Assembly: GCA_900543755.1 (NCBI GenBank)
Contig: UQSP01000009.1
Coordinates: 1 to 49,523 of the forward strand
Length of the DNA: 49,523 nucleotides
Direction of reading: 5' to 3'
DNA from: an uncultured Eubacteriales bacterium
GTDB lineage: Bacteria; Bacillota; Clostridia; Christensenellales; Pumilibacteraceae
In this document: piece by piece, positions 30,403 to 38,469 of the stretch
Layout: each line of letters starts with the position of its first letter
Position numbering within the stretch: the first letter of the stretch is position 1
The notes under the pieces: generated by a model
What the model was told of the DNA's origin: nothing
The model's database searches: none
What the model saw: only the letters and a program-made list of their open reading frames with translations
Made by a program: the position numbers and the translations under genes

Positions 30403-31239
30403 ATGTTTATCGGAAAAATAGATTCTTTCGGCATTTTCGATTTAACGGATTTGTTTAAGAGAAACAAAAAATCCAGAACTCGTTGCCGCAAAGTGGAAAT
30501 GTTTGAATTCGAATACATTGTTTCCGACGGTGGCATCACCGTGATAAACGACAAAAAATACTGTCTGTCCCCCAATACTTTCATACTTCGGAAACCCGGG
30601 CAGAAAAGTTACAGTCTTCGTCCGTTTAAATGCCAGTATTTTCACATTGCGATTGACCGCGGCGGAGAATATTTTAAGGTTTTGAAAAGTTTACCCGATT
30701 TTTTCCCGCTGACGGACGGGACCAATTGCCGCAACATAATGGAGTCGCTTATACTGCACCTTACCAACAACGGCGTCGACCCCTATTGCTACTATACCAA
30801 CGCCAAACTTCTGGAACTGTTTTACCTGCTTTCGAATTGCGCCGACCTTAAACACGAAACTAATGCGGAGTTTTACGCTCCGGCACGTCTGGAGTCGGTA
30901 AAAAAAGCCGTGGAATATATAAAAAATCATTGTGAGGAACCGATTAAACTTAAGGACCTTGCGTCATTGACGGGATACTCCCCTAATTATTTTCACAGCG
31001 TTTTTTCCGCCGCGACGGGAATCACCCCGCAGCAATTTATAATGAACGAACGTTTGAAAAAAGCAAAACGCCTGCTTGCCACTACGCAGAAATCCTTGCT
31101 GGAAATCTCATGCGAATGCGGTTACTCCTCGCAGTCATATTTTACCGAACAATTCAAAAACGTAATGCTTTTGACTCCGGGTGAATACAGAAAAATGCTG
31201 ACGGCGCAATATGCCGTGCCTTTTAAAAATCAACTGTGA
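30403..31239 (+). CDS. AraC family transcriptional regulator
   Basis: A 278-aa regulator with an N-terminal cupin-like sensing region (SDGGITVINDKKYCL, FILRKPGQKSYSLRPF) and a C-terminal double HTH (IKLKDLASLTGYSPNYFHSV and LLEISCECGYSSQSYFTEQF). A GGGAG site precedes the ATG. Divergence from the dehydratase/GH16/SDR operon suggests it activates that operon in response to the sugar. Confidence 0.92.
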   Translation: MFIGKIDSFGIFDLTDLFKRNKKSRTRCRKVEMFEFEYIVSDGGITVINDKKYCLSPNTFILRKPGQKSYSLRPFKCQYFHIAIDRGGEYFKVLKSLPDFFPLTDGTNCRNIMESLILHLTNNGVDPYCYYTNAKLLELFYLLSNCADLKHETNAEFYAPARLESVKKAVEYIKNHCEEPIKLKDLASLTGYSPNYFHSVFSAATGITPQQFIMNERLKKAKRLLATTQKSLLEISCECGYSSQSYFTEQFKNVMLLTPGEYRKMLTAQYAVPFKNQL

Positions 31240-31657
31240 ATTTTTAAAAGGCATCGGTTAACAAAAATGCTTGATTTTTAAAAACATTGTACGCAAAAAT
31301 ATTGCGCGCATTTTTTGTGCTAATAAACAAAAAATAAAAAACCCCATTAAAGCCAATCCAATAAATCCGCTTAAGTGTGATTGAAAATTATTTTACGTCA
31401 AACTAAACCGCTCTCTTTTTTATCAAGCGGCAATACGCAATAAAAAAATTTTTTGATTTAAATCCGATTGCAATTTTCGTCCGCAATAAGGCAACAAAAA
31501 AAGAGAGAAAAAAATCCTCTCTTTTTAACGTGGTTTCAGCGTGAAAAAATCTGCCTTTATCCGTTATCGGTAATTGTTACTGTATCACGAAGCTTACAAT
31601 AAAAAAAACCTATTGCCGCCCAACCACATGGGTCCGGATTGCAATAGGTATACAATT
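31240..31657. other. 418-bp intergenic region with two terminators
   Basis: No gene is seen. A hairpin AAAAAGAGAG/CTCTCTTTTT near 31498-31526 can end AraC transcripts on the plus strand. A second hairpin at about 31602-31650 (CCTATTGC/GCAATAGG) with a T-run on the minus strand terminates tRNA-Met. The rest is AT-rich. Confidence 0.7.
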
Positions 31658-31734
31658 TGGTGGCGGCGAATAGATTCGAACTATCGACCTGTCGGGTATG
31701 AACCGAATGCTCTAGCCGGCTGAGCTACGCCGCC
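31658..31734 (-). tRNA. tRNA-Met (anticodon CAT, elongator type)
   Basis: The minus strand starts GGCGGCGTAGCTCAGCCGGC. The anticodon loop TTCATAC gives CAT, the T-arm is ATAGTTCGAATCTAT, and CCA is encoded. The acceptor stem is fully paired from position 1 (G-C), unlike initiator tRNA. A tRNA-Ile with lysidine-modified CAT is the alternative. Confidence 0.93.
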
Positions 31735-31751
31735 ACAAAATCAGCCATAAT

Positions 31752-31780
31752 ATAATATCACAACGAGAGAAATATTGCAA
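31752..31780 (-). promoter_or_regulatory. promoter of tRNA-Met
   Basis: On the minus strand TTGCAA (31775-31780) and TATTAT (31752-31757) have 17-base spacing, ending 17 bases before the tRNA. Confidence 0.65.
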
Positions 31781-31830
31781 CAAAAAAAGGCGACATTTCG
31801 CTAAAAAAATTTTTTCTCCTTAAGCAGAAA

Positions 31831-31858
31831 AAAACCCGCTTTCATAAAAGCGGGTTTT
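31831..31858. terminator. terminator of the MarR-ABC operon
   Basis: A perfect 12-bp stem (AAAACCCGCTTT with complement, loop CATA) has T/A runs on both sides. It lies 11 bases after the stop of the last ABC gene. Confidence 0.92.
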
Positions 31859-31868
31859 TGTAATAAGC

Positions 31869-33917
31869 TTAGTGCTCGAACTGACTGGAATAAAGCTGCT
31901 CGTAAAATCCTTTCTTTTCCATAAGCTCCGCATGAGTACCCTGCTCCACTATGTCGCCGTCGCGCATAACCAGAATCTTATCCGCGTTTGTTATGGTGGA
32001 AAGGCGGTGTGCGATTATAAAGCTGGTACGCCCTTCCATGAGAGTAATCATGGCGTTTTGTATAAGCTGTTCGGTGCGGGTATCGACGGAACTTGTCGCC
32101 TCGTCCAGGATAAGCACTTTGGGGTCAGATAAAAGTGCGCGGGCGATGGTAAGAAGCTGTTTTTGCCCCTGAGAGATATTGTCCGCCTCCTCGTTGATGA
32201 CAAAGTCGTAACCGCCGTCAAGCGTGCGGATAAAGTGGTCCGCGCTGGCAAGTTTTGCGGCGGCGATAACCTCCTCGTCGGTGGCGTCAAGGCGGCCGTA
32301 ACGAATGTTATCCATAACCGTACCGCTGTAAAGCCACGTGTCCTGAAGCACCATGCCGAACTCTTCCCTCAATGCCGAACGCTTGTAATCCGCGATATCC
32401 CGTCCGTCCAGCAGGATTTTACCGCTGCTTAAGTCGTAATACCGCATAAGAAGTTTTACTACGGTGGTTTTGCCCGCGCCCGTGGGGCCTACAATCGCTA
32501 TTTTCTGTCCGGCTTTAACCGAGCACGAAAAGTCTTTAATTATGATTTTATCGGGGTCGTAACCGAAATGAACGTTACAAAATTCCACGTCGCCTTTAAC
32601 CGACTGAGGAACCGCTTCGCCCGTTTCCTTTTCGTCCTCCGCCTCCAGGAAACCGAAAACGCGCTCTGCCGCGGCAACGGTGGACTGAAGCGTGTTGGCG
32701 ATGTTTGCCACCTGTCCTATGGGTTGATTGAACTGTCTTATATAAGTAACAAATGCCTGAATGTCACCTACGGTTATCTTGCCGCTTGCAGTAAGCACAC
32801 CGCCGATAACGCACGCCAGAACGTAGCCTATATTGCCCACAAAATTCATTATCGGGTGCATAAGTCCGGAAAGAAACTGAGATTTCTGCGCCGTTGCGGT
32901 AAGCTCCTTGTTGTAAACGGCGAATTCGGCAACGGATTCGTCTTTACGGTTATAAAGCTGAATGACTTTGTTGCCCGCGTACATTTCCTCTATATGACCG
33001 TTTACCGCGGCAAGTGCGGCTTGCTGGCGTCGGAAATACTTCTGGCTGAATTTGACTACCGTTGCGATAAGCGCAAGCGAAACGGGCACAATTAGCACCG
33101 CGACTCCCGCCATAATCCAGCTTATGCTTATCATCATTACAAGCACGCCCACGATGGTGGTAATACTGCTTATCAGTTGGGAAAGGCTTTGGTTAAGCGT
33201 GGTGGAAATCGAGTCCACGTCGTTGGTAAGATAGGAAAGCACGTTTCCGTTTGTCGTGCCGTCGTAATATTTAAGCGGCAGTTTGTTGATTTTCACGTCG
33301 ATGTCGCGCCTCAGCCTGTAAGAAGTCCTTTGAGCGACGCCCGCAAGAATAAAGGACTGCGCGTAAGACACCGCCGCCGAAACGAAAATAAGCACCGTGA
33401 TGACGGTAAGCAGTTTTATGATGGCGTCAACGTCGATTGAGGGCCGCTCGTAAAGGCTCATGGAAAGCACGCCTTCCGCGTAGTCGCCCAGACTTTTTTC
33501 GTATTCTGCTTTCTGGGAAGCGGAAATTACGCCTTTTTCTTCCAGAACGTCAAACAGCTGATTGAAATCGGAAATTCCCTCCGCGTAAGCCAGCGCTGAA
33601 ATAGAATCGTAAGGAATATTCTGATTGTCGCGAACCATGGCGTCCGTTTCGTCGTAAATCTGCCGCTGCATAAAGCCTTCGATCAGTTTATCGGTGCTGC
33701 TGCCCAAAAGTTTGGGAATATTAAGTGTAAGCACGACCGAGGCAGCCGCAAACAAAAGCGAAAGTATTATCGCAGGCAAAGAAACGCGCATATACTTCAG
33801 TAATTTTACAAGCGTGCCCTTAAAATCCTTGGCTTTTTCGCCCGGGCGCATGGCAGCGTGTCTGCCGCCGCCCATGGGTCCCCTCGGGGGACGGACCGAA
33901 TTTCTGTCTTCACTCAT
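31869..33917 (-). CDS. heterodimeric ABC exporter, catalytically competent half
   Basis: The 682-aa protein has an N-terminal Arg/Gly-rich stretch, six transmembrane helices with an unusually long first extracellular loop (about 75-160), and an ATPase domain. That domain has Walker A GPTGAGKTT, a degenerate signature ISQGQKQ and an intact LILDEATSSVD. It overlaps the upstream half-transporter gene by 4 bases (ATGA), so the two are co-translated. With the MarR gene this is an LmrCD/TmrAB-like export system for drugs or toxic compounds (inferred from family). Confidence 0.9.
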   Translation of the reverse strand: MSEDRNSVRPPRGPMGGGRHAAMRPGEKAKDFKGTLVKLLKYMRVSLPAIILSLLFAAASVVLTLNIPKLLGSSTDKLIEGFMQRQIYDETDAMVRDNQNIPYDSISALAYAEGISDFNQLFDVLEEKGVISASQKAEYEKSLGDYAEGVLSMSLYERPSIDVDAIIKLLTVITVLIFVSAAVSYAQSFILAGVAQRTSYRLRRDIDVKINKLPLKYYDGTTNGNVLSYLTNDVDSISTTLNQSLSQLISSITTIVGVLVMMISISWIMAGVAVLIVPVSLALIATVVKFSQKYFRRQQAALAAVNGHIEEMYAGNKVIQLYNRKDESVAEFAVYNKELTATAQKSQFLSGLMHPIMNFVGNIGYVLACVIGGVLTASGKITVGDIQAFVTYIRQFNQPIGQVANIANTLQSTVAAAERVFGFLEAEDEKETGEAVPQSVKGDVEFCNVHFGYDPDKIIIKDFSCSVKAGQKIAIVGPTGAGKTTVVKLLMRYYDLSSGKILLDGRDIADYKRSALREEFGMVLQDTWLYSGTVMDNIRYGRLDATDEEVIAAAKLASADHFIRTLDGGYDFVINEEADNISQGQKQLLTIARALLSDPKVLILDEATSSVDTRTEQLIQNAMITLMEGRTSFIIAHRLSTITNADKILVMRDGDIVEQGTHAELMEKKGFYEQLYSSQFEH

Positions 33918-35677
33918 TTTGCAAGTTCCTCCTCCGATAACTGAGAGCGCGCGATATCCGCGTAAACGGGACAGGATTTCAAAAGTTCTTTATGCGTGCC
34001 CATTCCCGCGATTTTACCCTCGTCAAGTACGATTATGCGGTCGGCGTTCATTATGGTTCCAACACGCTGAGCCACAATAATTACGTTTTTGTCTTTTTCG
34101 TTTTCCTTAAGCGCGGCACGCAAGGCGGCGTCGGTTTTAAAGTCCAGCGCGGAAAAACTGTCGTCGAACACCAGCACCGGCGCGTCCTTGTAAAGCGCGC
34201 GCGCAATACTGAGTCGCTGTTTCTGTCCGCCCGAAACGTTACCGCCGCCCTGAACAATCTCGCTTTTGTACGTATCCTCTTTTTCGGAAATGAATTCCTC
34301 CGCCTGAGCGGTCCTCGCGCTGCGAATCATTTTTTCGTCGCCGTCGGGGTCTTCGGGCGAAGCGAATTTGATATTGCTTTCGATAGTCCCCGAAAACAGC
34401 AGACTTTTCTGTAAAACGTAACCGATGTTGTCCCTGAGCGACACAAGCGTATAATCCCTTATGTCTTTTCCGTCAAGGCGGATACAGCCTTCCGTCACGT
34501 CGTAAAGGCGCGGTATGAGTTTGATAAGCGTGGATTTACCGCTGCCGGTGGACCCGATAACCGCGGTAACTTCACCCGGCGAACACTTAAAGGAAATGTT
34601 GCTTATGACGTTTTCCTCGGCGCCTTCGTATTTAAAGCTTACGTTGTCGAATTCCAGTTCGCCGCGAATGTCCCGGGCTTCGACGGCGTTTTCGCGGTCT
34701 TTTACGCTGATATCCCGGTTAAGAGCTTCCGCCACTCTGCGCGCGGAAACGGCTGCCCTCGGGGCAAGCACAAACACCATGGTAAGCACCATAAAGGACA
34801 TTACAATCTGAATTGCGTAACTCATAAACGCCATCATGGCGGCAACGTCGGTGACATCCAAAGCAAAATACGCCGCAATCCATACCACCGCTACGGAAAC
34901 GCCGTTCATGGCAATGTTGATGACGGGGAAAAGTCCCGCCATAACCCTGTTGGTAAACAGGTTGACTCCGGTAAGCTCTTTGTTTACGCCGTCGAAACGC
35001 TGTTCCTCATGCTCTACGTTGTTGAACGCCCGAACGACCATCATTCCGTTAAGCCCCTCGCGCGCGACGCCGTTGAGTTTGTCTATCAAAGTCTGAAGCT
35101 TAATAAACTTTGGCTGAACGACAAACAACATTATCATAATCGTCAGTAAAACCAAAGCCACGGCGGCGACGATTACCCACAGCAAATAGCGCATGTTACG
35201 GCTTAGGGTAACGGCTTTGACTATGCCGCCCGTCGCCATAATGGGCGCGTAAATTACCATTCGTATGAACATAATGGAAAACATCTGAATCTGCGTAATG
35301 TCGTTGGTACTGCGCGTGATAAGCGACGAAACGGTAAATTTATCTATTTCCGCCGCCGAAAAAGAAGAAACTTTCTCGAAAATAGCACTTCGCATATCTC
35401 TTGACGCGCGCGAGCCTATAACCGACGCAAGATAACCCACACCGACAGACGAAAGCGTAACTGCCGCGGCGTATGCAAGCATTACTCCGCCGTACCGCAA
35501 TATAACTCCCGTTTTTTCGGTTATGGATATGTCGGTAAGCGTGTTGACGATATTCTGCATATACGTAGGAAGTTCAAGGTCGCACAAAGCCTGAACTACA
35601 AGCAGCGCTATCGCACACAGTATCAGATACCAGTACTTTAAATAAAAATATTTTATTTTAACTTTTTTCTCGCTCAT
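33914..35677 (-). CDS. heterodimeric ABC exporter, degenerate-site half
   Basis: The start MSEKKVKIKYFYLKYWYLIL at 35677 is chosen: it has GGAG upstream, while the longer frame runs through the MarR gene. The 587-aa protein has six transmembrane helices and an ATPase domain with GSTGSGKST and VSGGQKQR. Its Walker B is VFDDSFSALD, where the catalytic Glu is replaced by Asp. That asymmetry is typical of heterodimeric exporters with one inactive site. It overlaps the end of the marR-type gene by 20 bases. Confidence 0.9.
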   Translation of the reverse strand: MSEKKVKIKYFYLKYWYLILCAIALLVVQALCDLELPTYMQNIVNTLTDISITEKTGVILRYGGVMLAYAAAVTLSSVGVGYLASVIGSRASRDMRSAIFEKVSSFSAAEIDKFTVSSLITRSTNDITQIQMFSIMFIRMVIYAPIMATGGIVKAVTLSRNMRYLLWVIVAAVALVLLTIMIMLFVVQPKFIKLQTLIDKLNGVAREGLNGMMVVRAFNNVEHEEQRFDGVNKELTGVNLFTNRVMAGLFPVINIAMNGVSVAVVWIAAYFALDVTDVAAMMAFMSYAIQIVMSFMVLTMVFVLAPRAAVSARRVAEALNRDISVKDRENAVEARDIRGELEFDNVSFKYEGAEENVISNISFKCSPGEVTAVIGSTGSGKSTLIKLIPRLYDVTEGCIRLDGKDIRDYTLVSLRDNIGYVLQKSLLFSGTIESNIKFASPEDPDGDEKMIRSARTAQAEEFISEKEDTYKSEIVQGGGNVSGGQKQRLSIARALYKDAPVLVFDDSFSALDFKTDAALRAALKENEKDKNVIIVAQRVGTIMNADRIIVLDEGKIAGMGTHKELLKSCPVYADIARSQLSEEELAK

Positions 35678-36128
35678 CAGTCGATTTCTCCGAGTCCATA
35701 TATTTTCCCAGCCAGTCGTCAAACATTCTGAAGCCGTCGATAATTGCGTTTTTTTCCGATTCGTCCATAGCCGCGTCCATCGCTTTATTAAGCTTGTCAT
35801 AGGCTACGCCCGCTTTGGCGATTGCGTCCTTGCCCTTATCGGTAACGGTAAGCACCACCCGCCTTCGGTCGCCCTCGTCACGCTCCCGCCGAAGCATACC
35901 CGTGGACTCCAGCCGCGCGCAAATATTCGTCGCGTTTGACAGCGGAGTCTTAAGCGCCCTGCATACGTCGCTTACGTTTACTTTGCCGTCCGAATTAACG
36001 ACAGCCTTAAGCGCTATCATCTGCGGCGGAGTAATGCCCGATTTTTTAAGCGGCAATACCAGAATCTGCATTATTTTCCTATGCGATGACCGCATAAGTT
36101 CGTGTACTTTTTCAGGAAAATCCGTCAT
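35658..36128 (-). CDS. MarR family repressor
   Basis: A 156-aa MarR protein with the winged HTH VNVSDVCRALKTPLSNATNI, the wing RRERDEGDRRRVVLTVTDKG, and flanking dimerisation helices. It is the first gene of the operon with the two ABC halves. It very likely represses its own operon at the paired palindromes at 36184-36213. Confidence 0.9.
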   Translation of the reverse strand: MTDFPEKVHELMRSSHRKIMQILVLPLKKSGITPPQMIALKAVVNSDGKVNVSDVCRALKTPLSNATNICARLESTGMLRRERDEGDRRRVVLTVTDKGKDAIAKAGVAYDKLNKAMDAAMDESEKNAIIDGFRMFDDWLGKYMDSEKSTDEREKS

Positions 36129-36183
36129 TTAAGCCCTGCTCTCCTTTATTTTATACCTTGCGGCAACAAAAAATTACATAAAT

Positions 36184-36213
36184 AATTATCACGGTAATTA
36201 TTATAACGATAAT
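36184..36213 (-). promoter_or_regulatory. paired palindromes upstream of the MarR operon
   Basis: Two adjacent pseudo-palindromes, AATTATCACGGTAATT (36184-36199) and ATTATAACGATAAT (36200-36213), share an ATTAT-N4-ATAAT/GTAAT pattern about 60 bases before the start codon. Such AT-rich palindromes are typical MarR operators. Confidence 0.6.
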
Positions 36214-36306
36214 TATTTTACTGTCAAGCGATTAATTTAAAAACAATATGAAATTTATTTTCACACAATTTTATAACGAATAAATTATTCATATTTAAAA
36301 TCACAT

Positions 36307-36345
36307 AAAAAAACCGCCTCTCCCTTTTTGAGAAAGGCGGTTAAA
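36307..36345 (-). terminator. terminator of htpG
   Basis: On the minus strand AACCGCCT pairs with AGGCGGTT (with an extended stem and short loop), followed by seven T residues. It starts 14 bases after the htpG stop. Confidence 0.9.
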
Positions 36346-36358
36346 CTCCGCTGTATAA

Positions 36359-38245
36359 TTATTCGGAAAGCACGTCCGTAAGTACTCCCACGAATTCGTC
36401 GGGTTTTTCGATATCCATACCCTCGGTGATAAGCGCTTCGGCGTAAAGAATTTTGGCGTAATTTTTCAGCTTGTCCTTATCGGAGTCAAACAGCGATTTG
36501 AGTTTTGCAAAAAGTTTATGGTCGGGATTGATTTCCAGCACTTTTTCCGCCGTCACGGGCACGGGCGAAGCGTTTTTCATGGCTTTGAACACTTTTTCCA
36601 TTTCCAACGAAACTTCTCCGTCCGCAGTAAGGCAAACCGCGTTGTTCTTCATTCTCTTAGACAGCCTTACCTCTTTGACGGCGCCGTCAAGCGCGTCTTT
36701 AATAAAATCGCAAAGCGGCTTGTTTTCCTCTTCTTTAGACTTGATTTCTTCTTTTTCGGCGTCGCTTTCAAGTCCCAAATCCTTGGCGCCCACCGAACGG
36801 AACTCTTTTTCTTCGTAACTCATAAGCGTTTTAACGACAAATTCGTCCACGTTGTCGGGCATGTAAAGAATCTCGTAACCCTTATCCTTAAGAATTTCGG
36901 TCTGGGGCAGCTTGGAAATCTTTTCGACGCTGTCGCCGCAAGCGTAATAAATGTATTTCTGGTCCTGTTTCATTCTGCCGACGTATTCTTTAAGCGAAAC
37001 AAGCTTGTCCTCGGTGGAGGAATGGAACAAAATAAGGTCTTTAAGCTCCTCTTTCTTTAATCCGAAATTGTTGTACACGCCGAATTTAAGACTAAGCCCG
37101 AATTCCTTGAAAAATTTGTCGTAAGTTTCGCGGTCGCTTTCCATGAACTTTTTCATTTCCTGGACAAGCTTTTTCTCCAGCCCGTTTGCAATCGCCTTAA
37201 GCTGACGGTCCTTTTGCAGCATTTCGCGCGAAATATTAAGGCTTAAGTCGGGACTGTCCACAATACCCTTGACAAACCCGAAGCAATCGGGAAGCAGGTC
37301 CTCGCATTTGTCCATGATAAGCACGCCGCTAGAATAAAGCTGCAGTCCCCTTTTATAATCCTTCTGATAATAGTCAAAAGGTGTATGCTCGGGCACAAAC
37401 AGCAGCGCCGTATAGTTGACGTTACCCTCTATAGTGAAGTGGAACACTTTTACGGGGTCGGAAAAATCGTGAAATTTGTTCTTATAAAAATCGTTGTACT
37501 GCTCGGAAGTGATTTCCGTCTTTTTCTTCTTCCAAAGCGGTACCATGCTGTTAAGCGTTTCCGCCTCGGTATACGTTTCGTATTCGTCCTTATCCCCTTC
37601 TTTCTTATCGGGATTTTCCTTGACGCGCGATTTGGTCACGTCCATGACTATCGGATAGCGGATATAATCGGAATACTTCCTTATAAGATTTTTAAGATAG
37701 TATTCCTGTAAAAACTCGTCGTAATCGAAATCTTCGTCCTTATCCCTTAAGTAAAGTTTGATTTCCGTGCCGACGGTGTCCTTTTCGGCTTTTTCCACGG
37801 TATAACCTTCCGCTCCGCTGCTGGTCCAAAGGTAAGCCTCATCCGCGTTGTATGCGCGGCTTTTGACCTCTATTTTCTTCGCCACCATGAACGCCGAATA
37901 AAATCCCACGCCGAACTGTCCTATAAGGTCGGTCTTTTCCTCCGACTTGTTTTTAAAAGCAAGAGTACCCGACTCCGCAATCGTACCCAGGTTTTTCTCC
38001 AGCTCTTCCCGAGTCATTCCGATGCCGTTGTCCGATACGGTAAGGGTGCGTTCCTTTTTGTCCGCCTTGATTTCGATTTTAAAATTACTGTCTACATTGC
38101 CGTCCGTAAGCGAAATAAAGTGCAGCTTGTCTATGGCGTCGCTGGCGTTTGATATCAGCTCGCGCAGAAAAATCTCCTTGTTGGTGTAAATGGAGTTGAT
38201 CATAAGATCGAGTATGCGCTTGGATTCCGTTTTAAACTGTTTCAT
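36359..38245 (-). CDS. htpG: molecular chaperone HtpG (Hsp90)
   Basis: The start MKQFKTESKRILDLMINSIY at 38245 has GGAGG 11 bases upstream. The 628-aa protein has the GHKL ATPase motifs NASDAID, DNGIGM and GQFGVGFYSAF, the middle domain with the catalytic arginine region (SREMLQKDRQLKAI), and the C-terminal dimerisation domain. It is a cytosolic ATP-dependent chaperone of full normal length. The promoter carries a CIRCE-like element, so heat-shock control by HrcA is likely. Confidence 0.96.
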   Translation of the reverse strand: MKQFKTESKRILDLMINSIYTNKEIFLRELISNASDAIDKLHFISLTDGNVDSNFKIEIKADKKERTLTVSDNGIGMTREELEKNLGTIAESGTLAFKNKSEEKTDLIGQFGVGFYSAFMVAKKIEVKSRAYNADEAYLWTSSGAEGYTVEKAEKDTVGTEIKLYLRDKDEDFDYDEFLQEYYLKNLIRKYSDYIRYPIVMDVTKSRVKENPDKKEGDKDEYETYTEAETLNSMVPLWKKKKTEITSEQYNDFYKNKFHDFSDPVKVFHFTIEGNVNYTALLFVPEHTPFDYYQKDYKRGLQLYSSGVLIMDKCEDLLPDCFGFVKGIVDSPDLSLNISREMLQKDRQLKAIANGLEKKLVQEMKKFMESDRETYDKFFKEFGLSLKFGVYNNFGLKKEELKDLILFHSSTEDKLVSLKEYVGRMKQDQKYIYYACGDSVEKISKLPQTEILKDKGYEILYMPDNVDEFVVKTLMSYEEKEFRSVGAKDLGLESDAEKEEIKSKEEENKPLCDFIKDALDGAVKEVRLSKRMKNNAVCLTADGEVSLEMEKVFKAMKNASPVPVTAEKVLEINPDHKLFAKLKSLFDSDKDKLKNYAKILYAEALITEGMDIEKPDEFVGVLTDVLSE

Positions 38246-38294
38246 CTTAAAATATGCCTCCGAATTATTATTTAGCAATCTTTTTGTCTGATTA

Positions 38295-38321
38295 TTAGCA
38301 GTCTTGTTGTTTAATTGCTAA
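38295..38321 (-). promoter_or_regulatory. CIRCE-like HrcA operator
   Basis: On the minus strand TTAGCAATT, nine bases, GACTGCTAA has the exact 9-9-9 layout of CIRCE (TTAGCACTC-N9-GAGTGCTAA) with 15 of 18 consensus bases. A further half-site TTAGCAAT lies at 38272-38279. It sits directly downstream of the htpG -10 box. Confidence 0.75.
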
Positions 38322-38324
38322 AAT

Positions 38325-38353
38325 ATTATACATCTACTTAACCGCGTTGTCAA
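38325..38353 (-). promoter_or_regulatory. promoter of htpG
   Basis: A consensus TTGACA (38348-38353) and TATAAT (38325-38330) with 17-base spacing on the minus strand. Confidence 0.9.
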
Positions 38354-38418
38354 GATATTTAAGGAAAAAATTGTCCGATATTTTTTTAAAGTCCGCTTAC
38401 AGAAAAATTCGGGAGTAC

Positions 38419-38449
38419 GAAAAAAGCGCGGTATAAAATTTACCCGCGC
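38419..38449 (-). terminator. terminator of the GH78 gene
   Basis: On the minus strand GCGCGG pairs with CCGCGC around an AT-rich loop, followed by a T-run, 20 bases after the stop codon. Confidence 0.8.
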
Positions 38450-38469
38450 CCTAAGTTTTGTTTTTTTAT

